Part shown: piece after piece, positions 47,896-56,789 of the stretch
How positions within the stretch are numbered: the stretch's first letter is position 1
Layout: every line of letters starts with the position of its first letter
Origin: Planctomycetota bacterium
Lineage (GTDB): Bacteria; Planctomycetota; Phycisphaerae; Phycisphaerales; SM1A02
Length of the DNA stretch: 64,000 nt
NCBI GenBank assembly: GCA_016872835.1
Contig: VGYX01000003.1
Span: forward strand, 118,666 to 182,665
Direction of reading: 5' to 3'
Program-made: the position numbers and the translations under genes
Notes under the pieces: generated by a model
The model's input: the letters and a program-made list of their open reading frames with translations, nothing else
Told to the model about the DNA's origin: nothing
Databases searched by the model: none

Positions 47896-50052
47896 TCAGT
47901 CGAAGTTCAGAAGCTCAAGCGCAAGATCGCCGCCGCCCGTGGCGCCGTCGCCGTCGAGATCTGTGATGCCTGGAAGATCCCACTGCAGCAGCATCAGGCC
48001 CACGTCGCTCGCGCCCACGGTGCCGTCCTGGTCGAAGTCGCCTTCCTTGCCGCACCAGCCAAGGGCCGCGTCGGCCAGCACGCGAACGCCATCGACCGCC
48101 GCCTCGACCACGCTGGCCGCGCCGATGTCGCTGGTGGTGAAGCGAACGCGGACCTGCGCGCCCGGAGTCACGTAATTGCCGATCGCGTAGGTGCGACGCA
48201 CCCATGCGCTGCTGGTGCCCGTCGGTCCGACCGTCTCCAGCGCGACCCAGCTGGCGCCGTTATCGCCCGAGATCTCCACGGTCATCGTGTCCTGGTTCGC
48301 GTTGCTGCCGGTGGCGCAGTTGAACCAGCGCGCGTAGGTGATCTGCGGATTGAAGCCGCCGCGCGCGTCGATCGCCGGGCTCGTCAGGATGGTGGTGCCG
48401 CCATCCACGTTCACGCCGGCATTGCGGCCGGTCAGGTAGCACTGTCCGCTGCCGTCATTGTCGATGGTGGGGTCGCCCTGGAAACCGTTGCCGCGCGGCA
48501 GGTTCCGATCGAACGCGCCCGCCGTGGCGGTGCCCGACACGGTCCAGCCCTTGCTGGTCTCGAACGTGTCCTCCCACAGCACAAGGCTGGTGGTGACCAC
48601 ATCCGCGGTGAACCAGCGGCGCGGCATGTCGCTGGGGAAGGTGCACAGGCCACCGGTCGAACCCATGCGTGCGCTGAAGGCGTACTGCACGCGCGAGCCG
48701 CAACTGAAGGCCGGCGTCGTGAATCGGTAGGTGGTGCCGCTCACCAAGGTGCCGTTCACGCTGCTCCAGGTCGAGGCGCCCTCGGTGCGGTAGAGCATGC
48801 GCGCGGCGGCGGGCGCCGCGGCGCCGCTCGGCGAGGCGAGCGTCACGTCCATCGTGTCGCCACCTGCCGCGGCGAAGCGCGTCGGCAGCGTGGCCATGGG
48901 CGTGAAGGTCATGGCGCGACAGGCGCCACGCGGCGTGGTGAGCGCGTTGCGTGGGGCGGCCAGGTTCCAGCTGGTGCCCAAGTTCGAACCGCCGCTGGTG
49001 GTGCAGCCGCCGTGCGTGTGAATGCCGATCGCCACACCCTGGTTCTCCCAGATCACCGGCGAGCCGGAGTTTCCACCGGTCGTGTCGGCGTTGTACGAGA
49101 GCGAACTCGTCGTGATGCTCACGAGCGATCCCACGTGCGTCTGGGTGGTCTGGTTCGCGGTGCCGGTGTCGGTTCCGAAGCCGGTGATGCGGATCTGGTT
49201 GCCCGTGGTGCTGGTCGGCGGAAGCACCACGTCCAAGGCGGTGCGGTACGCCTGCCACGCGGTGAGCCCCGTGTTCGAGTTGGGGAACGCGCCGAAGTAG
49301 CACCAGTCGGCTCCCACGCCGCCATTGTTCGACTGGTAGCTGGTGGAGTCGATCGGATACTGGTCGGCGATGGCAGGTGCCACGATGGTGCCGCCGCTCG
49401 AAGACAGCGGCACGTTGAAGTGCAGCGTGGTCATGCTGCCGCCGGCGGGGCAGTGGCCCGCGGTCAGGAACTGGTGGTTCGCGTCGTTGTTGATGAGCCA
49501 GCCCGTGCAGCCCACGGGCACGATGCGCGCCACGCGGTTGTCCTGCACGAACACGCGATCATCGACCGAGCCGCATTGACTCTTCTCGCGGACGGGCTCC
49601 TGTCCGGCCTGCACGTTCACGATGCGCACGCGGCTTGGTTCCGGATTGCCTCCAGTCACGAGCTCCACCAGCAGGGCGTCGCCGTTGAAGTGCGCGCTGC
49701 CGTGGGACCATTGCGCCAGACTGACGGCGTCGAGTCGCTGCTCGTCGCCATCCATCAGGCTCGTGATGCGGATGAACGCACCGTCGCCGGCCGCCTGAAG
49801 TTCCTGCGCAAGCTCGGTGTCCTTGCCGAACTCCAGTCGCATCCACGTGGCACCAGGTGACTGCACCAGCGTGTGCCATGCGGTGCGGCCGATCTCCTCG
49901 CCGCCCATGTGACGGCCCGAGTCGACGGCCACCCGAACATCCGCCCACACCAAAGGGTCAAACGGAGTGGGCGCGATCTCGTCTTGCGCGAAGGCGCCTG
50001 AAGTCACGAGCGCGAGCGACAGCGCGGCGATGCCGTGGGTCTGGATCTGCAT
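47896..50052 (-). CDS. Secreted trypsin-like serine protease with C-terminal dockerin-like repeats
   Basis: 718-residue exported S1-type protease. Signal peptide GIAALSLALVTSGAFA after the ATG at 50052. The catalytic part (about 150-400) shows LTAGHC with the His, GADWCYFGAF as the likely Asp region and TTGGNSGSPVIW with the Ser. A beta-sandwich of MAM/jelly-roll style (about 480-660, WEDTFETSKGWTVSG) follows, then two dockerin-like repeats (DFDQDGTVGASDVGLMLLQ, DLDGDGATGGGDLALELLN). The substrate is unknown. Confidence 0.87.
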   Translation of the reverse strand: MQIQTHGIAALSLALVTSGAFAQDEIAPTPFDPLVWADVRVAVDSGRHMGGEEIGRTAWHTLVQSPGATWMRLEFGKDTELAQELQAAGDGAFIRITSLMDGDEQRLDAVSLAQWSHGSAHFNGDALLVELVTGGNPEPSRVRIVNVQAGQEPVREKSQCGSVDDRVFVQDNRVARIVPVGCTGWLINNDANHQFLTAGHCPAGGSMTTLHFNVPLSSSGGTIVAPAIADQYPIDSTSYQSNNGGVGADWCYFGAFPNSNTGLTAWQAYRTALDVVLPPTSTTGNQIRITGFGTDTGTANQTTQTHVGSLVSITTSSLSYNADTTGGNSGSPVIWENQGVAIGIHTHGGCTTSGGSNLGTSWNLAAPRNALTTPRGACRAMTFTPMATLPTRFAAAGGDTMDVTLASPSGAAAPAAARMLYRTEGASTWSSVNGTLVSGTTYRFTTPAFSCGSRVQYAFSARMGSTGGLCTFPSDMPRRWFTADVVTTSLVLWEDTFETSKGWTVSGTATAGAFDRNLPRGNGFQGDPTIDNDGSGQCYLTGRNAGVNVDGGTTILTSPAIDARGGFNPQITYARWFNCATGSNANQDTMTVEISGDNGASWVALETVGPTGTSSAWVRRTYAIGNYVTPGAQVRVRFTTSDIGAASVVEAAVDGVRVLADAALGWCGKEGDFDQDGTVGASDVGLMLLQWDLPGITDLDGDGATGGGDLALELLNFD

Positions 50053-50223
50053 GAACCCATTGTGCCGCGAGTGCGCTTGAATACAACTCGCCGTCGGCAA
50101 AAGTTAGGAACCGACTCATTGCTCGGCGCTGCTCAGGGGACGCCGCTGTTACCGGACATTGCAGAGAGCGTTTCTCCGTTCCTGTGAAGCTTAGGCACGG
50201 TAGCCCCGTGGAGCGTGATCGTC

Positions 50224-51274
50224 TCAGGCCGCCTCAGGCCGCAACTTCGCGTCGAACCTTCGGGCGACTTCGGGGAAAAGTTCGGACAGGGCGGGATCGA
50301 AGTGGCGCCCGGACTCGATCTGGATGGCGTCCAGCGCCTCCTCGATGGTCCACGCCTTCTTGTAATTGCGAGGCGAGATCAGCGCCTCGTAGGCGTCCGC
50401 GATCGCCACGATCCGCGCGAAGAGTGGAATGTCCGTCCCGCGCGTGCCGGTCGAAGCGCGTCTGAACGTCAACGAACAGCTTGATGCCCAGGATCGCGTG
50501 CTGGCGCACCTGATTCATCTCCTCGGGCTCCAGGCGCGCGGGCTTCTTCAGGATCATGTCGCTGATTCCCAGCTTGCCGATGTCGTGCAGCATCGCCGCG
50601 ATGCGTAGGTGGTCGGTGCCGCGTGCGATCTCCTCGGGGTGCACCGCGTTCGCCGTGGCGTGCGTCACCCACAGTTCCACGCCGCGGATCATGCGCGTGA
50701 TGATCGAGCGCCTCAGGCGCGCCCGCTCCATCGACACGCTGGCGATGCCCGCAAAGTGCCGTAGGAGCATCTGATCGTCCTCGTCGAAGCGGCGATCGAA
50801 GGCGTAGGGAACGTCGTCCGGAAGGTTGTATGCATCCGTCACGGCGATCAGCGTGCCGCCGATGGCCGCGGCGCCCGCGATGCTGCGCATGCCGATCGGA
50901 AGATGGTCCGACGGCACGCGGCCTGCGAGCGCATCGCTGCGGTCGGGCGCAAGCCTGCTGTTCTGCGCCGCGGCGAAGCGCAGCTCATCGCCCTCGCACA
51001 CGTAGATCGTGCCAGCTTCGGCGTTTGTGAGAGACTTGGCTTCGTCAAGGATCCGCGCGAGCAGGAGATCCAGGTTCTGCACGGTCGCCAGCGCGTCGCC
51101 CATGCGCATGAGCGCTTCGAGGCGGCCACGCGAGGTGAGCTTGAGTCGCTCGTTCGCCTCGTTCAGCTCGCGCGAGAGTTCCTCCAACTGATGTTGCGCC
51201 GCCTCCTGCGCGCGTCGATCACGCTCCGAGCGCTTGCGTTACGCGGCCAGTTCCTTGCGCTGCTCGGGGGTCAT
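50224..51274 (-). pseudogene. GAF-HD-GYP c-di-GMP phosphodiesterase, decayed
   Basis: Remains of a cytoplasmic GAF-HD-GYP protein. The expected ATG at 51272-51274 overlaps the end of the H-NOX remnant (ATGA). Eleven codons later an in-frame TAA (51239-51241) interrupts MTPEQRKELAA / RKRSERDRRAQ. A coiled coil (ELSRELNEANERLKL) and GAF domain follow. The HD part reads RIAAMLHDIGKLGISDMIL, but the preceding conserved-His segment is short. Around 50435-50500 the frame changes and the HHExxDGxGYP motif is missing; TDIPLFARIVAIADAYEAL resumes in another frame and ends at 50224. With these lesions it could not hydrolyse c-di-GMP. Confidence 0.85.
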
Positions 51275-51835
51275 CGCGTGGCCGACTTCCGGACGATGCG
51301 GAGTCGCGCACTACGCACGGAGTCGGCATCCAAAGGCTCGCGGTACAGCTCAGCGCGCTCGCCAAACCACACCAGCGCGCCTTACAGCAGGCCCTCGGCC
51401 ACGTCTGCGAACGGTCGCTTCGAGCGATACTCCATCACCAGTTCGCGATCATCCATCTTGGTGACGGGCACGCTTGGAAGTTCCGCCTGTGGATAGAGTT
51501 TGAGCACCTCGACATGGATCAGGCCGTCCAGCGATGAGAGGAACGCGAAGGCGTCGGTATGCGACCTCACGGAGAACTCGAAGTTGCGCGACAGCTTGAG
51601 AAACAGCCATTCGCCGAAATTCGCCGAGGATGTTGCAGAGGTCGCTCGCGGGAGTGCCGGATCGCTCCGCCAACGTGCCGACCATCGCCAGCATCTTGGT
51701 GTGCGGGTACTGGCCCACCGAGGTGTAGGCGCCGCCATCGGTCAGGCCGGGCGTCGAGAGCACGTCGTCCGCCATCACGACGCCGAACTTCTCCTCGACG
51801 AGTTGGATGAACTCGGTGAATACCAGACCACGCGT
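51271..51835 (-). pseudogene. H-NOX (HNOB) haem NO-sensor domain, decayed
   Basis: Remains of a stand-alone haem-nitric oxide/oxygen binding protein. At the family's first Met the codon is ACG (51833-51835), giving T-RGLVFTEFIQLVEEKFG. A +1 change at about 51622-51627 shifts the frame in LCNIL/ANFGEWLFLKL. The haem parts survive: proximal His in LIHVEVLKLYP (codon 51514-51516) and the propionate-binding YxSxR as YRSKR (51415-51429). TAA at 51382-51384 then interrupts the last helix (AEGLL / GALVWFGERAEL), which runs on to TGA at 51271-51273. H-NOX proteins usually pair with a kinase or c-di-GMP enzyme, as here. Confidence 0.85.
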
Positions 51836-51990
51836 GGTTGAAGGTTCGTTGAAAATGCTTACGGCCTGAACTCTGAAGCACGAAAGATCCGAGCATGATG
51901 CCACGAATACCCGCCGAATCATTCGAACATCCGGTTGAGATAGGCGTCGTCCGCGCGCGGGTAGCATCCCGCACACGCACATCGCCTCCA

Positions 51991-51998
51991 AAGGAGGG
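51991..51998 (+). promoter_or_regulatory. Strong ribosome binding site
   Basis: AAGGAGGG, 4 bases before the ATG at 52003; decides the start of the CsgG-like gene, whose frame is otherwise open upstream through the H-NOX remnant. Confidence 0.78.
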
Positions 51999-52002
51999 CG
52001 TC

Positions 52003-54237
52003 ATGTCCGCCACCACCATCCATCGTTTCACTTGGGGATTCGCCTCATGCCTGGTGGCGCTGCTCGCTGCGCCGTTGCAGGCGCAGGAGCCGGCTGCCGC
52101 TCCCGCCGCCACGCCTCCAGCGAAGTTGTCGCTGGCAGTCGGCGCGGTGAAGGTTACGCCTGCACTCGCGAGCACGCTGGAGCAGCGCGGTCAGGCGCGC
52201 GAACTCGGTCGTGTGCAGGAGTCGCTGGACCCGCAGCTGACCGCAGCCTTCCAGGCCACGCGCAAGTTCGATCTGGTCGCGCGCACCGACCTGAAGGATG
52301 TGCTGCTGGAGCAGGACCTTTCGGGCAGCGGTAACGTGGACAAGGCGGACCCTGCGGCTGCAAAGGCCTTCAAGCTGGCCGGGGCTCGCTACGTCGTGGT
52401 GAGCACGATCGACGACTTTCAGGACAACGTCCAGGAAGCCGAGTTCAAGGAGATCGGCAAGAAGGCCACGCGGCGTCAGGTGCGCCTCAGCGTGATCGCG
52501 AAGATCTACGACACCACCACGGGTCGACTCCTTGAGAGCGCGAACCTGCAGCTCGACAACAGCGCGTTTGTGCGCAATCCGGAATTCCTCACGGGCGAGA
52601 AGGGCAGCAACCTGACGGAGAAGGCGCTGCAGGAACTTGCGCGTCAAATGGCCGAGAAGGTTGCCGCGCGCGTGGTCGACGTGCTGCTGCCGGCCAAGGT
52701 GCTCGCCGTGCGTGATGCGCAGGTCACGTTGAATCGAGGCGATGGAACCGGCATCACGGTCGGTCAGGCGTGGGCGGTCTTTGCGCAGGGCGAGGCGCTG
52801 ATCGATCCCGACACCGGCGAGAATCTCGGCAGCGAGGAAGTGCGCGTGGGTTCGATCCGCATCACCAGCGTGCTGCCGAAGACCGCGGTGGGCGAGATCT
52901 GCGGCGAAAATCGGGGCGTAGCGAAGGGATGCATCCTGCGCGTCTCGAACGACGGCTGTGGTGGTGCGGCACCGACCGCCGTGCCCGCACCACCGCCTCC
53001 GCCCGTTCCGCAAGCGAGTCCCGGTGCCGTGCGCGGCTGGAACTGGGAGGGCGAAGATCCGCCCGCGTTGCCGCCGCTGCCTGGAGCCACGCCCGCCGCT
53101 GCGCCTGCGGCCGCACCGAACGCACCGGCACCCGCACCCGGCGGCGCGTCGGCCCCGCCCGCCAAGCCTGTCGCCGCCATCTTCGTGAAGAATCGCGGTT
53201 GTGAGATCGCGCCCGAGAAGGTGATGGTGCTGGAAGACTTCCTCGTGGCGCGCGTGGGCGAGCTCTGCTTCACCACATTGAGCCGCGAGGACGTGATCAA
53301 CGCGGTCAAGCGCTTCTCGGCCGCGGGCGCCAACGTGGGCACGCCGCAGGACCCGTTTACCGAGGCCGATCGTCTACTCAGCGACCAGACCAGCGCGCTT
53401 GCGCTGGCGCGCAACATGGGTGCCGACTACGTGCTGGTGTGCAGCCTGACCGCGCTGAACACGCAGGAGCAGCAGTTCGAGGGCTACGGTGTGAAGACGC
53501 AGGTGCTGTCGCAGACCTTGGACGCGACCTATCGGCTACTTGATCGCGCGCAAGGTGCCGTGATCGACTCCGGTGCCGCCAGCGCCACCGAGCAGGTGCG
53601 CGGCACGCCCAACCTGCAGCAGAAGGTCGATCTGATCGATCCGCTCATCAAGCAGGTTGCAGGCAATCTGGCGCAGGTGATGCAGCGCCGATGTCGCTCC
53701 GCCGCGCTCCCCGCCCCCGCGGCGCTCGATGGCGCAGCCTTCACGGTCAGCGCCACGCTGCTTGACGTGAATGTGCCCGACATCCAGCTGGATCCCGCCT
53801 CCAAGCGCTTCACCGTGGGCGCGAATCCGCTCAGCGTGTCGCCCCAGGGCGTCGCGGTCGAGGTGGATGGCGTGGTCGTCGGCAGCACGCCGGGTCAGTT
53901 CCGCACCACGCCCGGCCTGCACAAATTGCGCCTGCGCGCCCCCGGCCTGAAGCCGTGGGAAGGCACGGTGAACATCTCCAACGGCTTCGACCTGAAGGTC
54001 GCGATGCAGATGGACGAGGCCACATGGAAGCGCTGGCTCGAGACCGCCACCGTGCTGCAGCAGTTGAAGCAGGGCCAGCAGCTCACCGACGCACAGGTCG
54101 ACCTGATCCGCGGTGTCGCGCAGTTCTTCGCAAGCTCGCGCTACGTGGTGGACTACAAGGTCGACACCAAGCAGGCGCCGCCGCTGGTGGTGCCAGGCTT
54201 CTGGGGCGGTGGCGTGGTGCCGCCGGTGGGCCCTTGA
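52003..54237 (+). CDS. Exported CsgG-like protein with PEGA domain
   Basis: 744-residue envelope protein, first gene of a four-gene operon. Signal peptide CLVALLAAPLQAQ. The N-terminal half (about 40-300) matches CsgG-type secretion/lipoprotein folds: LGRVQESLDPQLTAAFQATR, VARTDLKDVLLEQDL, GARYVVVSTIDDFQDN and IYDTTTGRLLESANLQ. A Pro/Ala-rich hinge (about 330-390) follows, then a second CsgG-like part (LALARNMGADYVLVCSLTAL) and near 630-670 a PEGA domain (VEVDGVVVGSTPGQF, HKLRLRAPGLKPWEG). Unlike E. coli CsgG it has no lipobox Cys. The start is set by the ribosome site. Confidence 0.82.
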   Translation: MSATTIHRFTWGFASCLVALLAAPLQAQEPAAAPAATPPAKLSLAVGAVKVTPALASTLEQRGQARELGRVQESLDPQLTAAFQATRKFDLVARTDLKDVLLEQDLSGSGNVDKADPAAAKAFKLAGARYVVVSTIDDFQDNVQEAEFKEIGKKATRRQVRLSVIAKIYDTTTGRLLESANLQLDNSAFVRNPEFLTGEKGSNLTEKALQELARQMAEKVAARVVDVLLPAKVLAVRDAQVTLNRGDGTGITVGQAWAVFAQGEALIDPDTGENLGSEEVRVGSIRITSVLPKTAVGEICGENRGVAKGCILRVSNDGCGGAAPTAVPAPPPPPVPQASPGAVRGWNWEGEDPPALPPLPGATPAAAPAAAPNAPAPAPGGASAPPAKPVAAIFVKNRGCEIAPEKVMVLEDFLVARVGELCFTTLSREDVINAVKRFSAAGANVGTPQDPFTEADRLLSDQTSALALARNMGADYVLVCSLTALNTQEQQFEGYGVKTQVLSQTLDATYRLLDRAQGAVIDSGAASATEQVRGTPNLQQKVDLIDPLIKQVAGNLAQVMQRRCRSAALPAPAALDGAAFTVSATLLDVNVPDIQLDPASKRFTVGANPLSVSPQGVAVEVDGVVVGSTPGQFRTTPGLHKLRLRAPGLKPWEGTVNISNGFDLKVAMQMDEATWKRWLETATVLQQLKQGQQLTDAQVDLIRGVAQFFASSRYVVDYKVDTKQAPPLVVPGFWGGGVVPPVGP

Positions 54238-54239
54238 GC

Positions 54240-55646
54240 GTGCGCGCGCGTCCGGACATGCTGCTGTCGCTGGGTTGCCTTGCGCTGTGCGCGTGCGGTT
54301 ACGACCGCAAGATGTCGGGCGTGATCGCCAGCTACGACACGGGGCAGTTCAAGCAGGCGGCCAGCGAGATCCAGCCGCTGTTGCAGGAGCACGATCAGGA
54401 CGCGCCGATCAACGGCGTCGTCTTCCATCTGGACGGCGGCACGGTGCTGCGCGCCGCTGATGAGCTGCCTGCGAGCGTGAAGAGCCTTGACTGGGCCTAC
54501 GAGACCATGCGGCCGTATCTGGACCAGGCGGCCGAGACCAAGATCACCGAGGAAGCGGCGGCGGTCGTCACGAACCAGACGATCCGCACCTATCGCGGCA
54601 CGTCGTACGACCGCATCATGCTGAACACCTATCAGGCGCTGAACTATCTGCAGATGCGCCAGTTCGACAAGGCGATCGTGGAGCTCAACCGCGCCGCCTT
54701 GTGGCAGAAGGATGCGGTCGACCGCAACGCCGATCGCATCCAGAAGGAGCAGGCGGCGTTCGAGTCCGCGGGCAAGTCGAAGGGCTATGACGCCTCGGCC
54801 ACCATGAATGACGAGGGATTCCGCACCGCGATGGAGCAGGCCTACGGCCCCGTGTGGGACAAGCGCGGCAGCATCGATTACGAGGTACCCGTGACCAGCT
54901 GGCTGCGTGGCGTGGCGCAGATGGCGCGCGCGGAGCCCAGCAGCTGGGATCAGGCGCGCGCGAGCTTCAAGAGCGTGGCCGGCATGCTGGGTGACGGCGC
55001 GAACGCCTTGGTGCTGCAGGATCTGGCCATGGCCGATGCCGCCACGCGCGGCGAGCGCCTCACGAAGTGGGTGTGGGTGCTGTTCGAGACCGGTCGCGCG
55101 CCCAGCCGCAAGGAGCTGCGCATCGACATCCCGCTGTTCATCCAGCAAGTGCCGTATGTGGGCGCGGCGTTTCCGCTGCTTGAATTCCACGATGGCCAGG
55201 TGGCATCGCTCTCGGTCGAGGGCTGCAAGGATCCGGTGAACGCCACGCTGCTGTGCGACATGGACGCGGTGGTCAAGCGCAGCTTCGATGACCAGCTGCC
55301 GCTGGTGATCACGGCCACGCTCGTGTCGAGCGCCAGCAAGGCCGTCGGCACCTACTTCGCGCAGAAGGCCGCGGGTGACTACGGCTGGGCCGCCGCCCTG
55401 GGCGGGGCGGTCTATCAGGTCGCCATGAACAGCGCGGATCTGCGCTGCTGGCTCACGCTTCCCAAGCAATGGCTGGTGGCACGCCTGCCGCGGCCCGACT
55501 CGGGGACGATCTGCGCGGTGCTCGGAGATGGCCAGCGTCTAGACGGTCTGGCGATTCCAGATGTCCCATTCACGCTGGTGCACGTGAAGAGCGTGCGCTC
55601 CGGTACGCCCCCGATCCATGCCATCATGCCGCTGAACGCACCCTGA
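54240..55646 (+). CDS. COG3014-like lipoprotein of the LpoB operon
   Basis: 468-residue predicted lipoprotein. The GTG at 54240 gives a positively charged n-region and lipobox (LALCACGYD); an ATG at 54258 and a TTG at 54234 are alternatives. The body is helical and TPR-like (MLNTYQALNYLQMRQFDKAI, AQMARAEPSSWDQARASFKS) with a family-like G-x-x-x-YG-x element. This resembles the uncharacterised COG3014 proteins that accompany YcfL and LpoB in gammaproteobacteria. It starts 3 bases after the CsgG-like stop, so it is cotranscribed. Confidence 0.75.
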   Translation: MRARPDMLLSLGCLALCACGYDRKMSGVIASYDTGQFKQAASEIQPLLQEHDQDAPINGVVFHLDGGTVLRAADELPASVKSLDWAYETMRPYLDQAAETKITEEAAAVVTNQTIRTYRGTSYDRIMLNTYQALNYLQMRQFDKAIVELNRAALWQKDAVDRNADRIQKEQAAFESAGKSKGYDASATMNDEGFRTAMEQAYGPVWDKRGSIDYEVPVTSWLRGVAQMARAEPSSWDQARASFKSVAGMLGDGANALVLQDLAMADAATRGERLTKWVWVLFETGRAPSRKELRIDIPLFIQQVPYVGAAFPLLEFHDGQVASLSVEGCKDPVNATLLCDMDAVVKRSFDDQLPLVITATLVSSASKAVGTYFAQKAAGDYGWAAALGGAVYQVAMNSADLRCWLTLPKQWLVARLPRPDSGTICAVLGDGQRLDGLAIPDVPFTLVHVKSVRSGTPPIHAIMPLNAP

Positions 55647-55661
55647 TCTGGAGAAACCCTC

Positions 55662-56081
55662 ATGCGCATCGCACCCTTGATTCTCGCCGCGCTCGCACTG
55701 GTCGCCTGCAACACCAGCAACACCGTGGTGCCCGGCACCGTGGGCGGCGGACCCGGCCAGCCCGGGTTCCAGCAGGTCGTCACGAACGGCTGGCTGAATT
55801 CCAAGACCAACGTGACCGACGTGCGCGAGGACGTCGTGAGCGGCGACATGAAGCGCGTGCAGGTGAGCGTCTACAGCGACCAGCTGACCTCGCAGAACTT
55901 CAGCTACCGGTTCGAGTGGTTCGACGCCTCGGGCATGCGCGTGCAGGGCGCAGGCGAGGCGTGGCAGAGCCGCCAGATCAAGCCGAAGGAGACGATCCAG
56001 CTTGGGAGCGTGGCACCCAGTCCGCGCGCGACCCAGTGGCAGCTGAAGCTGCTCGACACGAACCACCCGCTGAACCAGTGA
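55662..56081 (+). CDS. YcfL-like (DUF1425) lipoprotein
   Basis: 139-residue lipoprotein with lipobox LALVACNTS. The mature domain (VQVSVYSDQLTSQNFSYRFE, WFDASGMRVQ, IKPKETIQLGSVAPSPRATQ) matches the YcfL/DUF1425 pattern of a small immunoglobulin-like fold with a conserved W-F-D-xx-G core. Function unproven; the gene sits directly before LpoB in many bacteria, as here. A GGAG site precedes the ATG; the gap from the upstream gene is 15 bases. Confidence 0.85.
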   Translation: MRIAPLILAALALVACNTSNTVVPGTVGGGPGQPGFQQVVTNGWLNSKTNVTDVREDVVSGDMKRVQVSVYSDQLTSQNFSYRFEWFDASGMRVQGAGEAWQSRQIKPKETIQLGSVAPSPRATQWQLKLLDTNHPLNQ

Positions 56082-56106
56082 CAGCCATTCCAACGGAGAC
56101 CACATC

Positions 56107-56700
56107 ATGAAGCGCACCATCGCCCTCTGCTCGCTCGCCTCGCTTTCGGCCCTCGTCGCCTGCACGCCCGCCACCTACAAGGACAGTCGAGGCAACGATC
56201 TGGTGGTCAGCCTGGACCAGCCCAACATCCAGGACTTCAACCAGGCCGCCGACAAGATGGTGCAGAGCATGATGGTCAGTGGCGTGCTTGAGCGCGCGCC
56301 GCGCAAGCCCGCGGTGATGGGCATCAGCCGCATCGTGAACGACACCAGCAGCCAGTTCGACACCGATCAGCTGACGAAGAAGATCCGCGTGGCGCTGCTG
56401 AACACCGGCAAGATCGAGGTCACGAACACGATCGGGCTGGGCGGCGCGCCCGAGGATCCGATGGCCAAGGGGGTGCAGGACATGAAGGACTTCGAGAGCG
56501 GCAACGCCAACAAGGCGCCTGACCTGCCCGACTACACCCTGACCGCCAAGATCCTGGAGAACCGCGCCAGCGCGGGCGACACGCGCCAGGTGAGCTACAT
56601 CTTCCAGATGAGCCTGACCGACACGCGCTCGGGCCGCGGGGTCTGGGAGGGCGAGGAAACCATCACCAAGCAGGGCCAGAAGAACACGGTCGGGTTCTGA
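56107..56700 (+). CDS. lpoB: LpoB-like penicillin-binding protein activator
   Basis: 197-residue lipoprotein with lipobox SALVACTPA. The C-terminal domain has the LpoB core: KPAVMGISRIVNDTS, FDTDQLTKKIRVALLNTGKI and DYTLTAKILENRAS. In E. coli LpoB reaches from the outer membrane to activate PBP1B; the activator fold here looks complete. Whether this organism has a matching class A PBP is unknown. A GGAG site precedes the ATG, 25 bases after YcfL. Confidence 0.87.
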   Translation: MKRTIALCSLASLSALVACTPATYKDSRGNDLVVSLDQPNIQDFNQAADKMVQSMMVSGVLERAPRKPAVMGISRIVNDTSSQFDTDQLTKKIRVALLNTGKIEVTNTIGLGGAPEDPMAKGVQDMKDFESGNANKAPDLPDYTLTAKILENRASAGDTRQVSYIFQMSLTDTRSGRGVWEGEETITKQGQKNTVGF

Positions 56701-56789
56701 GCGAGCGGCCCGCGGCGTCTGGCCGCGAATCTGCATGAGTGCTGCAACTGGCGCACCTATCCTGCCGATGTTGGTGGAGCGGTGACGCC

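Noticed and set aside
50903..51496. 197-codon plus-strand frame over the pseudogene pair
   Set aside because: Opposite strand carries recognisable GAF and H-NOX sequence; the plus frame has no domain.
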